From Candidatus Poseidoniales archaeon (GTDB taxonomy: Archaea; Thermoplasmatota; Poseidoniia; Poseidoniales; Poseidoniaceae), in the NCBI GenBank assembly GCA_003602535.1, contig QQSA01000102.1:13275-18794 (forward strand): a stretch of DNA of 5,520 nucleotides, given 5' to 3'. Positions within the stretch are counted from its first letter, which is position 1. Each line of letters opens with the position of its first letter. Positions 1-5,520 of this stretch are shown piece after piece. Below the pieces are notes generated by a model that saw only the letters and a program-made list of their open reading frames with translations, did no database searches and was not told the DNA's origin. Made by a program: the position numbers and the translations under genes.

Positions 1-477
1 CACCAACGCCATTCCTACGGTGCGTCAAAATATATTGGAGAGATACTTTGCCAATTTGAAGTAAGAAACGGATTGGATGTTAGAATTGCGAGGCCATGTA
101 ATGTATATGGTCCAAGATTACATGGTGATGAAAATGGACAAGTAGTTTCAATGATGATGAATTCCAATCCAATAGTGGTTCATGGCGATGGTATGCAAAC
201 ACGAAGTCTTACCTGGATTGACGACGTTATTCAAGGACTACTCCTCATCAATGATATGGATGGTTTAGGGGGAATGGCATTCAACCTTGGTTCCACAGTT
301 GAGATTACGATGCTTGATCTAGCCAAAGAGATTTCAAATCGGCGTGGTGTTGATATTGTACATTCAGGGCCAAATCACGGCGATAGTAAAAGACGCTTGC
401 CGGATGTTTCCTCAAATGAGATTCTCTCTTGGAAAGCAACAACTTCACTGCAAGAAGGTTTGAATCAACTTCTGTGA
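1..477 (+). CDS. NAD-dependent nucleotide-sugar epimerase/decarboxylase, C-terminal part (5' end outside window)
   Basis: The reading frame is open from base 1 and gives 158 residues before TGA, about half of the usual ~310. The catalytic YxxxK motif of short-chain dehydrogenases lies at the very start (Tyr6, Lys10 in YGASK), so the NAD-binding Rossmann part is upstream of the window. RPCNVYGPR (31-39) and GDGMQTRSLTWIDDV (62-76) are hallmarks of extended SDRs acting on UDP- or dTDP-sugars. The C-terminal pattern (NLGS, LDLAKEI, then KRRLPD and SWKATTSLQEGL) most resembles UDP-glucuronate decarboxylases and UDP-glucose 4-epimerases; the substrate cannot be fixed. It is a cytosolic enzyme supplying activated sugars for glycans. 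A TTG at 73 lies downstream of the YxxxK motif and is not the true start. The 3' end overlaps the convergent flavin reductase gene by 13 bases. The family call is firm; the exact reaction is inferred. Confidence 0.9.
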   Translation, partial: HQRHSYGASKYIGEILCQFEVRNGLDVRIARPCNVYGPRLHGDENGQVVSMMMNSNPIVVHGDGMQTRSLTWIDDVIQGLLLINDMDGLGGMAFNLGSTVEITMLDLAKEISNRRGVDIVHSGPNHGDSKRRLPDVSSNEILSWKATTSLQEGLNQLL

Positions 478-1226
478 TGTGTTGCGATGTGCCCCCAGTC
501 TTGTGGGCTAGGTGTCAATCTGTCCATCCCATGTTGGCATAGAATCGATAACCCTTCTTCTGGAGGGAGATAAGATGGAACTACCATACTTTCAACCCTT
601 AGCGTGAGTAGTCTAGCCACAGCACCTTCAGGCAATGGGTTGTCTTCAATCAATCTGCATCGCATTACGACAACAGCAAGTGGGTGAATCGGGCCGTCAC
701 TGTCTAGGAGTTCCCATTCACTTCCTTCAATCGACTTACCTGCAAGGTCGGCATCGATTGCTGATTTTTGCGAGGCTGCAAGGAACTGTAATTCACAGAC
801 TCCATTTTCTTTGAGATTATGGTAAGTGTCTCTCTTATCGCCATCTCTATTCTGCGATAATGACATGATTACCAATGGTGGAGAATTCGATACGACTGAT
901 ATGCTGGTAATTGGTGCTAGATTTTCTCTTTCACCATTTCGTGTAGAAACAAGGGCCAATGGACGAGGTGATGCAGCAGCAGCCAGCCATTGGCTCCTAC
1001 TAGCATGATCTAATTCTTCCATGTCTATTTCCATTTCAGCTTTGGATTCAGGTCGAGTAAACCAATGGTCTAAGTCTCCCTTTTCTATTTCTTCAAGAGC
1101 ATACTGAGTATAATTCCTATATGCATTCCATTCAGAGATAATTTCTTCATCATCGCCTCTTTTCTTTTTTCTTTCAATAGATGAGTCAGCATAATCAATA
1201 CATTTTTTCAGGAAATCGATTATCAC
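465..1226 (-). CDS. Flavin reductase-like (FMN-binding split-barrel) protein with N-terminal helical extension
   Basis: This encodes 253 residues from a GTG start. Residues ~80-220 match the flavin reductase-like/DIM6-NTAB family: ASPRPLALVST (85-95), NLAPITSISVVSNSPPLV (102-119) and KRDTYHNLKENG (131-142) correspond to the FMN-binding segments of the split barrel. Such proteins bind FMN and often reduce flavin with NAD(P)H for a partner oxygenase; the partner is unknown here. Residues 1-75 are an additional charged, helix-prone region rich in Glu, Lys and Arg, absent from minimal ~170-200 residue members. It is the third gene of a minus-strand operon, 7 bases after the acetyltransferase stop. 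The start is uncertain: the only good Shine-Dalgarno sequence is 18-19 bases before GTG, while an in-frame ATT (1238-1236) lies 7 bases from it; an in-frame TGA (1241-1239) bars anything longer. The family assignment is good; the physiological role is unknown. Confidence 0.85.
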   Translation of the reverse strand: MIIDFLKKCIDYADSSIERKKKRGDDEEIISEWNAYRNYTQYALEEIEKGDLDHWFTRPESKAEMEIDMEELDHASRSQWLAAAASPRPLALVSTRNGERENLAPITSISVVSNSPPLVIMSLSQNRDGDKRDTYHNLKENGVCELQFLAASQKSAIDADLAGKSIEGSEWELLDSDGPIHPLAVVVMRCRLIEDNPLPEGAVARLLTLRVESMVVPSYLPPEEGLSILCQHGMDRLTPSPQDWGHIATHHRS

Positions 1227-1233
1227 AATTTTA

Positions 1234-1698
1234 CTAATTCAAATCCCTCCTTTTTTCATATTCTTCACGCAACATCAGTAGTTTGGCCGGAACGCCGCCC
1301 CATACCTGATTGGAAGGTATGTCTGATGTGACCACTGCGCCAGCAGCGATAACACAACCGGTTTCAAGTTTAACACCAGCAACGATTGTTGAATTTGCAC
1401 CTATGACAACATTATCTTCGACAATCACAGGCTTCCACCTTCCTCCAGAAGGGGGGTGTCTATCATTGGTTAGTGTAGCGTTAGGGCCGATGAAAACATC
1501 GTTGCCAATTATACATCCGTCTGCTACATAGACCGAGCCTTGGATTCTACAGGATTGCCCAATTATTACATCTCGACCAATATGTGATAGGGCTCCTATG
1601 TTTGTTCCCTTTCCGATATTGTCGCTGGCAACAATACATGGCCACCATGCGGTAGCGCCATTTGACAACTCAATCTTGCGACCGTTGAGTTCACTCAT
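1234..1698 (-). CDS. Left-handed beta-helix (hexapeptide repeat) N-acetyltransferase, WlbB/WbpD/FdtC-like
   Basis: This 154-residue protein is made almost entirely of hexapeptide repeats of the [IV]-G-x-x-x-x type (for example IGKGTNIG, VIIGQSC, CIIGNDVFIGPNATL, VVIGANSTIVAGV, VIAAGAVVT), which fold as a left-handed beta-helix and work as trimers using acetyl-CoA. TNDRHPP (77-83) matches the loop of sugar N-acetyltransferases such as WlbB, WbpD and FdtC, in which the Asn of the TND motif is near the active site. The end WGGVPAKLL (133-141) is the usual acetyl-CoA-side cap of the family (often G-N/V-PA). Length fits a single-domain member. The likely role is N-acetylation of an amino-sugar nucleotide for surface glycan; the substrate is inferred by family only. 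ATG overlaps the peroxiredoxin TGA by 8 bases with only a weak Shine-Dalgarno match, so translation is probably coupled. Its product fits the nucleotide-sugar enzyme at the left edge, though that gene is on the other strand. Confidence 0.9.
   Translation of the reverse strand: MSELNGRKIELSNGATAWWPCIVASDNIGKGTNIGALSHIGRDVIIGQSCRIQGSVYVADGCIIGNDVFIGPNATLTNDRHPPSGGRWKPVIVEDNVVIGANSTIVAGVKLETGCVIAAGAVVTSDIPSNQVWGGVPAKLLMLREEYEKRRDLN
1245..1250 (-). promoter_or_regulatory. Shine-Dalgarno-like GGAGGG before the flavin reductase gene
   Basis: GGAGGG on the minus strand lies in the last codons of the acetyltransferase gene. It is 18 bases from the GTG start at 1226 but 7 bases (from the GGAGG core) from an in-frame ATT at 1238. 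Either the GTG is used through coupling with the upstream gene, or a rare ATT start is used, or the motif merely reflects Arg-Arg codons. Confidence 0.35.
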
Positions 1699-2176
1699 CG
1701 ATTCCCAACTCTCGCATTAGCATAGCAACATGACCTTTGGCCTTGACATTATATCTTGCAAATACTAAGTTGCCATTTTCATCTATTACAAATGTAGATC
1801 TTGCACAACCCATGTATTCTCTGCCGTAATTTTTCTTGAGCCTCCATGTGCCAAATTGCTCATGAATAGATCCATCTTCATCCATCAAGAGTGGGAAATT
1901 TAAGTTCTGTTTATTGATAAATTTCTCATGACTTTTCACGGAATCTTTGGACACTCCAAATACCATGTATCCATGAGATTCTAGGCGGGCTAAATCATCT
2001 CGAAAATCACAAGCTTGTTTGGTGCATCCAGGTGTAGAATCTCGTGGATAAAAGTACAAAATTACTTTCTTTCCAGACGTGTTAATTTCTTCTAAATCGT
2101 GAGTATTTCCTTTCGAGTCTAATGCTTTGAAAACTGGAGATTTGTCGCCGATTTGCAGCGTAATAGCTTCTGACAT
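1691..2176 (-). CDS. bcp: Thiol peroxidase, BCP/PrxQ-type peroxiredoxin
   Basis: From ATG at 2176 the protein is 161 residues, normal for BCP/PrxQ. It reduces hydrogen peroxide and organic hydroperoxides with electrons from thioredoxin-like partners in the cytosol. FYPRDSTPGCTKQACDFRD (42-60) holds the peroxidatic Cys51 in the PxxxTxxC context and a resolving Cys56 five residues later, the PrxQ alpha-2 arrangement. The conserved Arg126 is in ARSTFVID (125-132), and GDKSPVFKALD (10-20) is the typical N-terminal strand. An extra Cys124 occupies the place usually held by Ile or Val. A longer reading from TTG at 2200 adds MLSLSGKT, which does not look like family sequence; the ATG puts the conserved GDKSP at the usual distance. 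It is first in the minus-strand operon and overlaps the acetyltransferase by 8 bases. No clear TATA box lies at -26, so transcription probably starts farther upstream, in the region with the inverted repeats. Confidence 0.95.
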   Translation of the reverse strand: MSEAITLQIGDKSPVFKALDSKGNTHDLEEINTSGKKVILYFYPRDSTPGCTKQACDFRDDLARLESHGYMVFGVSKDSVKSHEKFINKQNLNFPLLMDEDGSIHEQFGTWRLKKNYGREYMGCARSTFVIDENGNLVFARYNVKAKGHVAMLMRELGIDE

Positions 2177-2215
2177 GGTTTTTCCAGAAAGTGATAGCAA
2201 ATCAAGCCTTTCATC

Positions 2216-2227
2216 GCAGTAATCTGC
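2216..2227. repeat. Short inverted repeat sharing ATTACTGC with the larger palindrome
   Basis: GCAG and CTGC flank the 4-base centre TAAT. Read on the minus strand it contains ATTACTGC, the same 8-mer found on the plus strand at 2272-2279 in the right half of the larger inverted repeat. It lies 40-51 bases upstream of the peroxiredoxin ATG. It could be a secondary binding site for the same regulator; with only 4-base arms, chance is not excluded. Confidence 0.3.
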
Positions 2228-2252
2228 TAGGTTTTTTGTACCAGTGGCCCGT

Positions 2253-2283
2253 CTATGCAGTATGAATAATTATTACTGCATAG
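2253..2283. promoter_or_regulatory. Perfect 10-base inverted repeat in the divergent promoter region (candidate operator)
   Basis: CTATGCAGTA (2253-2262) and TACTGCATAG (2274-2283) are exact reverse complements separated by an 11-base A/T-rich centre, TGAATAATTAT. The element sits between the divergent peroxiredoxin and 141-residue-protein genes, 77 bases from the first start codon and 60 from the second. That position and its two-fold symmetry suit a dimeric transcription factor acting on one or both operons. The A/T-rich centre could itself serve as a TATA element. It could instead fold as an RNA hairpin if transcribed. Symmetry and position are seen directly; the function is inferred. Confidence 0.45.
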
Positions 2284-2313
2284 TGCATCAAATGACCCCC
2301 TGTAATCGATTGT

Positions 2314-2321
2314 CTTATAAT
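2314..2321 (+). promoter_or_regulatory. TATA-like box for the 2344 gene (leaderless start)
   Basis: CTTATAAT is centred about 26 bases before the ATG at 2344, the distance archaeal TATA boxes keep from the transcription start. No Shine-Dalgarno sequence lies before this ATG, so the mRNA probably begins at or within a few bases of the start codon. Confidence 0.5.
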
Positions 2322-2343
2322 CCGCCGGAACAGGACGACAACT

Positions 2344-2769
2344 ATGGCAGCGAGCCGTATGTCTAGGAGATGTCGTAAGTATATGCGGCAAATCCACAAG
2401 GCAGATTCTCGTTACGCCCTTCAAGAAATCGCTTCTAATATCCAAAGCGATTTGGACAGGAGAAATCTATCCTATGAGGAGGCCTTGAACCTCGGAAATA
2501 TCCTGCAGGATAGAGCAGATATTTTACCGGGAGATGAGATTGTTTACGCTGTCTCAGATAGAGACTCCTATCGGCGAACTCTTGAGTTGTATCTTCGAGA
2601 CGGAGTTCTGACTCAGGCCGAGCAATTACTACTGTGGGAGGAACGCAGGAGATTGGGCATCGGGGACGAAGTTCACAACCAGTTGATGGAACAACTGTTA
2701 GCTTCCTGGACACGCCAAGGAAAATCTGTGCAGATACACGCTTTCAAAGGAGGCATGGCAGATGTCTAA
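2344..2769 (+). CDS. Small helical protein of unknown function, first gene of the operon with the giant secreted protein
   Basis: I do not recognise this 141-residue protein. It has no signal peptide or membrane segment. Residues 1-19 are strongly basic (ASRMSRRCRKYMRQIHK), and the rest is predicted by pattern to be amphipathic helix rich in Leu, Glu, Gln and Arg. Two parts look alike: residues 37-65 (L-x4-LS-xx-E-x-L-x-L ending GDE) and 84-109 (L-x4-LT-xx-E-x-L-x-L ending GDE). The second (DGVLTQAEQLLLWEERRRLGI) recalls helical modules with an L-x-DG-x-LT-xx-E core, as in TerB-like or other short regulatory domains, but this is not a firm match. ATG 2344 is chosen because it is the first start after an in-frame TGA and lies 26 bases after a TATA-like box. 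The last 8 bases overlap the next gene, and the Shine-Dalgarno sequence for that gene lies within this one. It may assist or regulate the giant protein; this is inference from context. Confidence 0.75.
   Translation: MAASRMSRRCRKYMRQIHKADSRYALQEIASNIQSDLDRRNLSYEEALNLGNILQDRADILPGDEIVYAVSDRDSYRRTLELYLRDGVLTQAEQLLLWEERRRLGIGDEVHNQLMEQLLASWTRQGKSVQIHAFKGGMADV
2746..2753 (+). promoter_or_regulatory. Shine-Dalgarno sequence for the giant secreted protein
   Basis: AAAGGAGG ends 8 bases before ATG 2762 and fits the GGAGG core complementary to the 16S rRNA 3' end. It lies inside the upstream coding region and fixes the start of the giant gene. It contrasts with the leaderless-type start of the first gene of the same operon. 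Confidence 0.8.
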
Positions 2770-2842
2770 TCGCAAAATCGCTTTCTCGATTTTAGCAGTA
2801 TTCCTGTTGCAGGTCGCCGTGCCAATGATTCCAGTTGATGCC
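2762..2842 (+). other. Predicted signal peptide of the giant secreted protein
   Basis: The first 27 residues have a basic N-region (Arg4, Lys5), a hydrophobic stretch (IAFSILAVFLLQVAV, 6-20), then Pro residues and VDA before a polar, Thr/Ser-rich mature start. There is no lipobox Cys, so export would be by Sec with ordinary signal peptidase cleavage. Confidence 0.7.
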
Positions 2843-5520
2843 ACAAGCGGGCGCGCCACTCCTGACTTCACAGTCACGGTTTTGACATTATCAGCCGGAG
2901 GGTCAATCGATGTTGGTGGAGAATACACATTGAGTCCTGGTGAACATACGGTGCGAATCGTAGTTTCTAATCAAGGAACTGCTGATGGGCCGGTCACTTT
3001 GAATTTGATTCACAAAGCATCCCCTGCTTCGCCTGAGACACAGGTCACCTCTATCGAGATCAGCAATATACAGGCTGGTTCTTCTTCAAACCCTATTCCA
3101 ATCCAATGGACTGCACTGTCAGGGGATGATCAGACTTTGATCGCTAGAGTCGTTTCTCTGACCGATTCCGAGTCTTCCAATGATGATAGAGAACTAGGAT
3201 TCGACGTATCTGCTTTCAACAGTGGGAATGTACTTGCTGATACGGTACCGGGGCCCTCAGGCGGCTTTACTGATGTCCGCTTAGATCATTCCACTCATAC
3301 ATTTGACGCAACTGTAAGGAATACGGGTGTCATGGATATTTCTGCAGTATTCGAAATAAACTTCACCGATGTAGGTGATCCGACAAATGCTATGTCTTAT
3401 TGGTCTAACACTCTTATTTTAGAGCCAGGTAATCTGTTGAACCCCTCTATTGGAGGCATTCTTTCAACCTCCGTTGATGCTTCATCACTACTAGGTTCAT
3501 GGACAATGGTGACGAGAGTTGTATTCAATGGAACCGATTCGTGGAGTTCAACTGTGGTTCGCAATGTGGAAACAGTCACCTTTTCAGATTTCATAATCGA
3601 CGTATCTGCTCCTGGCGACAGAGCAATTGAACCGGGAGCGACAACCTCTCTAACTTGGATTGTATCAAATCTCGGTAGTGCCGACGATCTAACTATTGAA
3701 TTAGGTTCTACTAATGGATGGCATGATGATTCACAAGAAGGTAATGTCCTTACTTTATTGGCATCGGAATCAACCACCATAAGTGTGCCTGTAACCGTGC
3801 CTTCTAATGCTGTGAAACCAACTCTAGAGAATATCTATCTAAATCTTTCAAGCGCTTCAATCGATCCATACATTGCTCGAAGCGTTGCACATGTTATGGT
3901 CGGCGATCAATACCAGGCTACTGTAAACGCAGTTGATCCTGGTCCAATAACCGTTACTCCTGCTCAAACCTCATCATTGGAGTTCGAGATAACTAACTCT
4001 GGTAATGTACCTACTGCATTTAACATCGATTACGGACTTTCTGCTTCTGCTAAGAACTGGGTTGTATCTACTTCTTCAGGCACAACTACTGATATGGTAC
4101 AAGTTGGAGCCACAGTTTCAGTATTTGTACAGGTTACGCCCGCACCTATTTCCTCTCCGCTTGATGCAGGTGAACGTAATTCGGCAGGAGATAGCCTGTT
4201 CACTTGGCTTTCCGCAACTCCAACCAGTGGAGGAATACCTGCTTTAGATTCGGCGCAGATAGTAGTTAGAGCTGTAATCGCAGTTGACCCAGGGCCAGAA
4301 ACTGACTTGGTAGTACTTTCAGAACAAGAGGTTGAGGATGCAAATGGTTCTGGCGGAATTGATAAAATTCTATCTTTGTCAGTAGAAGTTCGACATAACC
4401 TTGGTAGTGCGGTTACAGGTGGTGTTGATGCAGATATTACCGTTGGGACTCCAGTTTTCAATTCTAGTAGTTCGGAAGGAGGACTCAGTGAAGCAGCAAG
4501 ATGGACTCAAGACATAACTCCCGATAGTGTGTCTGGACTTGAAGTCGGAGATATTTTCCAATCATGGTTAGCAATCGATGGTCCTTCAGATGAGTTGCCT
4601 ATGGCAGGAGAGTTGGTTGTTCCAGTAACAGCAACTCCTGTTCTTACTGCATTGCAACAGGCTAATGGGGTACTTGCTAGTAGCGTTACTAGAAATATCA
4701 CAGTAGTTATCCCTAGCATTATAGATGGTGAAATTATTTCTGAAAGTACATTAGAAGCAGATGTTGGCAATGAAAAAGATTTCCCGATAGGATTAGCAAA
4801 TACTGGTAATGATTTTTCTTCATACAGATTGGTAATCGTGGATGATTTGCCTGAATTATGGTCTGCAACTCTGGATACTTCCAGCGCAGCAGGATCTACT
4901 TTAGTCGAAAATTTAGCACCTGCAATGGCAGACCATCCTAATCCTGGTCAAGATCATGTCGCTGATGTTGTGCTTAGTGTAACTACAGATCCACAAGCAC
5001 CTGCCGATACTCTACAGCCTCTAACTATCAGAGTTGAAAATCGTGATACAGGCGAGTTACTCTCTCTGAATACTATATTGATTAGAGTTGAAGAGTCAAT
5101 TAGTTTCGAATTAGAACCTACTACTCACATCATTGATTTATCCCCTTATGAGAATCCCTCTACCCGTGTTTACATCAATAACACCGGGAATGTAGCAACG
5201 ACTTTCAAAATCTGGTTAGATGATGCAGCCGCAAATAGCGTAGATTTCTCACTTGAATCACCAGAAGAGACGGTTATTGCTCCTGGAGTGGTTGAAGCAA
5301 TGAAAATTAGACTTACTCCCGATTCAGATGCTAGTGCTGATGATGTGCACAAATTGACACTTTGGGTTGAAGCAGTTGGAGGGCTAAATCTTTCAGCCGA
5401 GATAATTGCAAATATTACTGCAGATCACCATTTGGAGATTATTTCTCTGAATTCAATTTCAGTGACCCCTGGTGTCGAAGAGACAATTGATGTCAATTTT
5501 GCAAATAATGGAAATTTGGA
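2762..5520 (+). CDS. Giant secreted/surface repeat protein with CARDB/NEW3-like beta-sandwich domains (3' end outside window)
   Basis: One frame stays open from ATG 2762 to the edge: 919 residues and still unfinished. Residues 1-27 look like a Sec signal peptide (Arg4-Lys5, hydrophobic core 6-20, probable cut after VDA). The rest is strand-rich and organised in about eight units with a recurring core N-x-G-N/S/T motif: VSNQG (68), VRNTG (185), VSNLG (301), ITNSGN (410), a degenerate RHNLGSA (544), LANTGN (678), INNTGN (805), FANNGN (913), spaced about 108-134 residues. This is the pattern of immunoglobulin-like CARDB/APHP and NEW3 domains of archaeal and bacterial surface proteins. I count 117 Asp/Glu against 31 Lys/Arg (9 Lys), no Cys, and nine N-glycosylation sequons (residues 200, 256, 361, 528, 567, 645, 806, 876, 884). 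No catalytic motif is visible. The probable role is as cell-surface, adhesive or structural protein, perhaps anchored by a C-terminal segment outside the window. The start is secured by AAAGGAGG 8 bases upstream. Confidence 0.85.
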   Translation, partial: MSNRKIAFSILAVFLLQVAVPMIPVDATSGRATPDFTVTVLTLSAGGSIDVGGEYTLSPGEHTVRIVVSNQGTADGPVTLNLIHKASPASPETQVTSIEISNIQAGSSSNPIPIQWTALSGDDQTLIARVVSLTDSESSNDDRELGFDVSAFNSGNVLADTVPGPSGGFTDVRLDHSTHTFDATVRNTGVMDISAVFEINFTDVGDPTNAMSYWSNTLILEPGNLLNPSIGGILSTSVDASSLLGSWTMVTRVVFNGTDSWSSTVVRNVETVTFSDFIIDVSAPGDRAIEPGATTSLTWIVSNLGSADDLTIELGSTNGWHDDSQEGNVLTLLASESTTISVPVTVPSNAVKPTLENIYLNLSSASIDPYIARSVAHVMVGDQYQATVNAVDPGPITVTPAQTSSLEFEITNSGNVPTAFNIDYGLSASAKNWVVSTSSGTTTDMVQVGATVSVFVQVTPAPISSPLDAGERNSAGDSLFTWLSATPTSGGIPALDSAQIVVRAVIAVDPGPETDLVVLSEQEVEDANGSGGIDKILSLSVEVRHNLGSAVTGGVDADITVGTPVFNSSSSEGGLSEAARWTQDITPDSVSGLEVGDIFQSWLAIDGPSDELPMAGELVVPVTATPVLTALQQANGVLASSVTRNITVVIPSIIDGEIISESTLEADVGNEKDFPIGLANTGNDFSSYRLVIVDDLPELWSATLDTSSAAGSTLVENLAPAMADHPNPGQDHVADVVLSVTTDPQAPADTLQPLTIRVENRDTGELLSLNTILIRVEESISFELEPTTHIIDLSPYENPSTRVYINNTGNVATTFKIWLDDAAANSVDFSLESPEETVIAPGVVEAMKIRLTPDSDASADDVHKLTLWVEAVGGLNLSAEIIANITADHHLEIISLNSISVTPGVEETIDVNFANNGNL

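Noticed and set aside
491..509. Weak hairpin (GCCC...GGGC) after the epimerase stop as a terminator
   Set aside because: The stem is only about 4 bases, no T-run follows, and it lies inside the flavin reductase coding sequence.
826..1008. 60-residue plus-strand ORF opposite the flavin reductase
   Set aside because: It covers the most conserved FMN-binding part of the minus-strand gene and has no features of its own.
2177..2200. TTG start extending the peroxiredoxin by 8 residues
   Set aside because: The ATG at 2176 gives the normal family N-terminus and length; the added residues have no family similarity.
2262..2366. 34-codon ORF (ATG 2262) in the divergent promoter region
   Set aside because: It starts inside the palindrome, has no Shine-Dalgarno sequence, and runs out of frame into the 141-residue gene; it is more likely chance.
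3397..3780. Long antisense ORF inside the giant protein gene (similarly 4030-4461 and 4507-4770)
   Set aside because: Its predicted protein has no recognisable domain or ribosome-binding site, and the opposite strand carries a convincing continuous repeat protein; it is a shadow of the codon pattern.
4005..4247. Leu/Tyr-rich 80-residue ORF on the plus strand within the giant gene
   Set aside because: It is a frame-shifted shadow; the main frame is uninterrupted across it and keeps the domain pattern.

Overview
The window probably comes from an archaeon, most likely a marine planktonic euryarchaeote such as the Marine Group II/III (Poseidoniales-type) lineages. The evidence is a TATA-like box about 26 bases ahead of a start codon with no ribosome-binding site (a leaderless, archaeal-type start), short overlapping genes, and a very long, acidic, cysteine-free secreted protein built of beta-sandwich repeats with many N-glycosylation sequons. 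Taxonomy is inferred from gene style only; no marker gene is present.

Layout. Bases 1-477 (+) are the C-terminal half of an extended SDR nucleotide-sugar epimerase/decarboxylase, cut at the left edge. It converges with, and overlaps by 13 bases, a three-gene minus-strand cluster. Read from the promoter side, that cluster is a BCP/PrxQ-type peroxiredoxin (2176 to 1691), a hexapeptide-repeat N-acetyltransferase (1698 to 1234, overlapping the previous gene by 8 bases) and a flavin reductase-like FMN protein with an N-terminal helical extension (1226 to 465). Bases 2177-2343 are a divergent promoter region. It holds a perfect 10-base inverted repeat, a second shorter repeat sharing part of its sequence, and a TATA-like box. 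Rightward runs a two-gene operon: a 141-residue helical protein of unknown function (2344-2769), then, overlapping by 8 bases and preceded by a strong Shine-Dalgarno sequence, a giant secreted repeat protein (2762 to beyond 5520). The window contains its first 919 residues without a stop codon.

How the genes may work together. The epimerase and the acetyltransferase both fit nucleotide-sugar modification for surface glycans, and the giant protein is a plausible glycosylated surface component, but nothing in the sequence links these directly. Peroxiredoxin and flavin reductase are both redox proteins and share an operon with the acetyltransferase. The most unusual parts are the operon pairing a small cytoplasmic helical protein with a giant acidic surface protein, and the symmetric element between the divergent operons. 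No RNA gene, mobile element or CRISPR array was seen.
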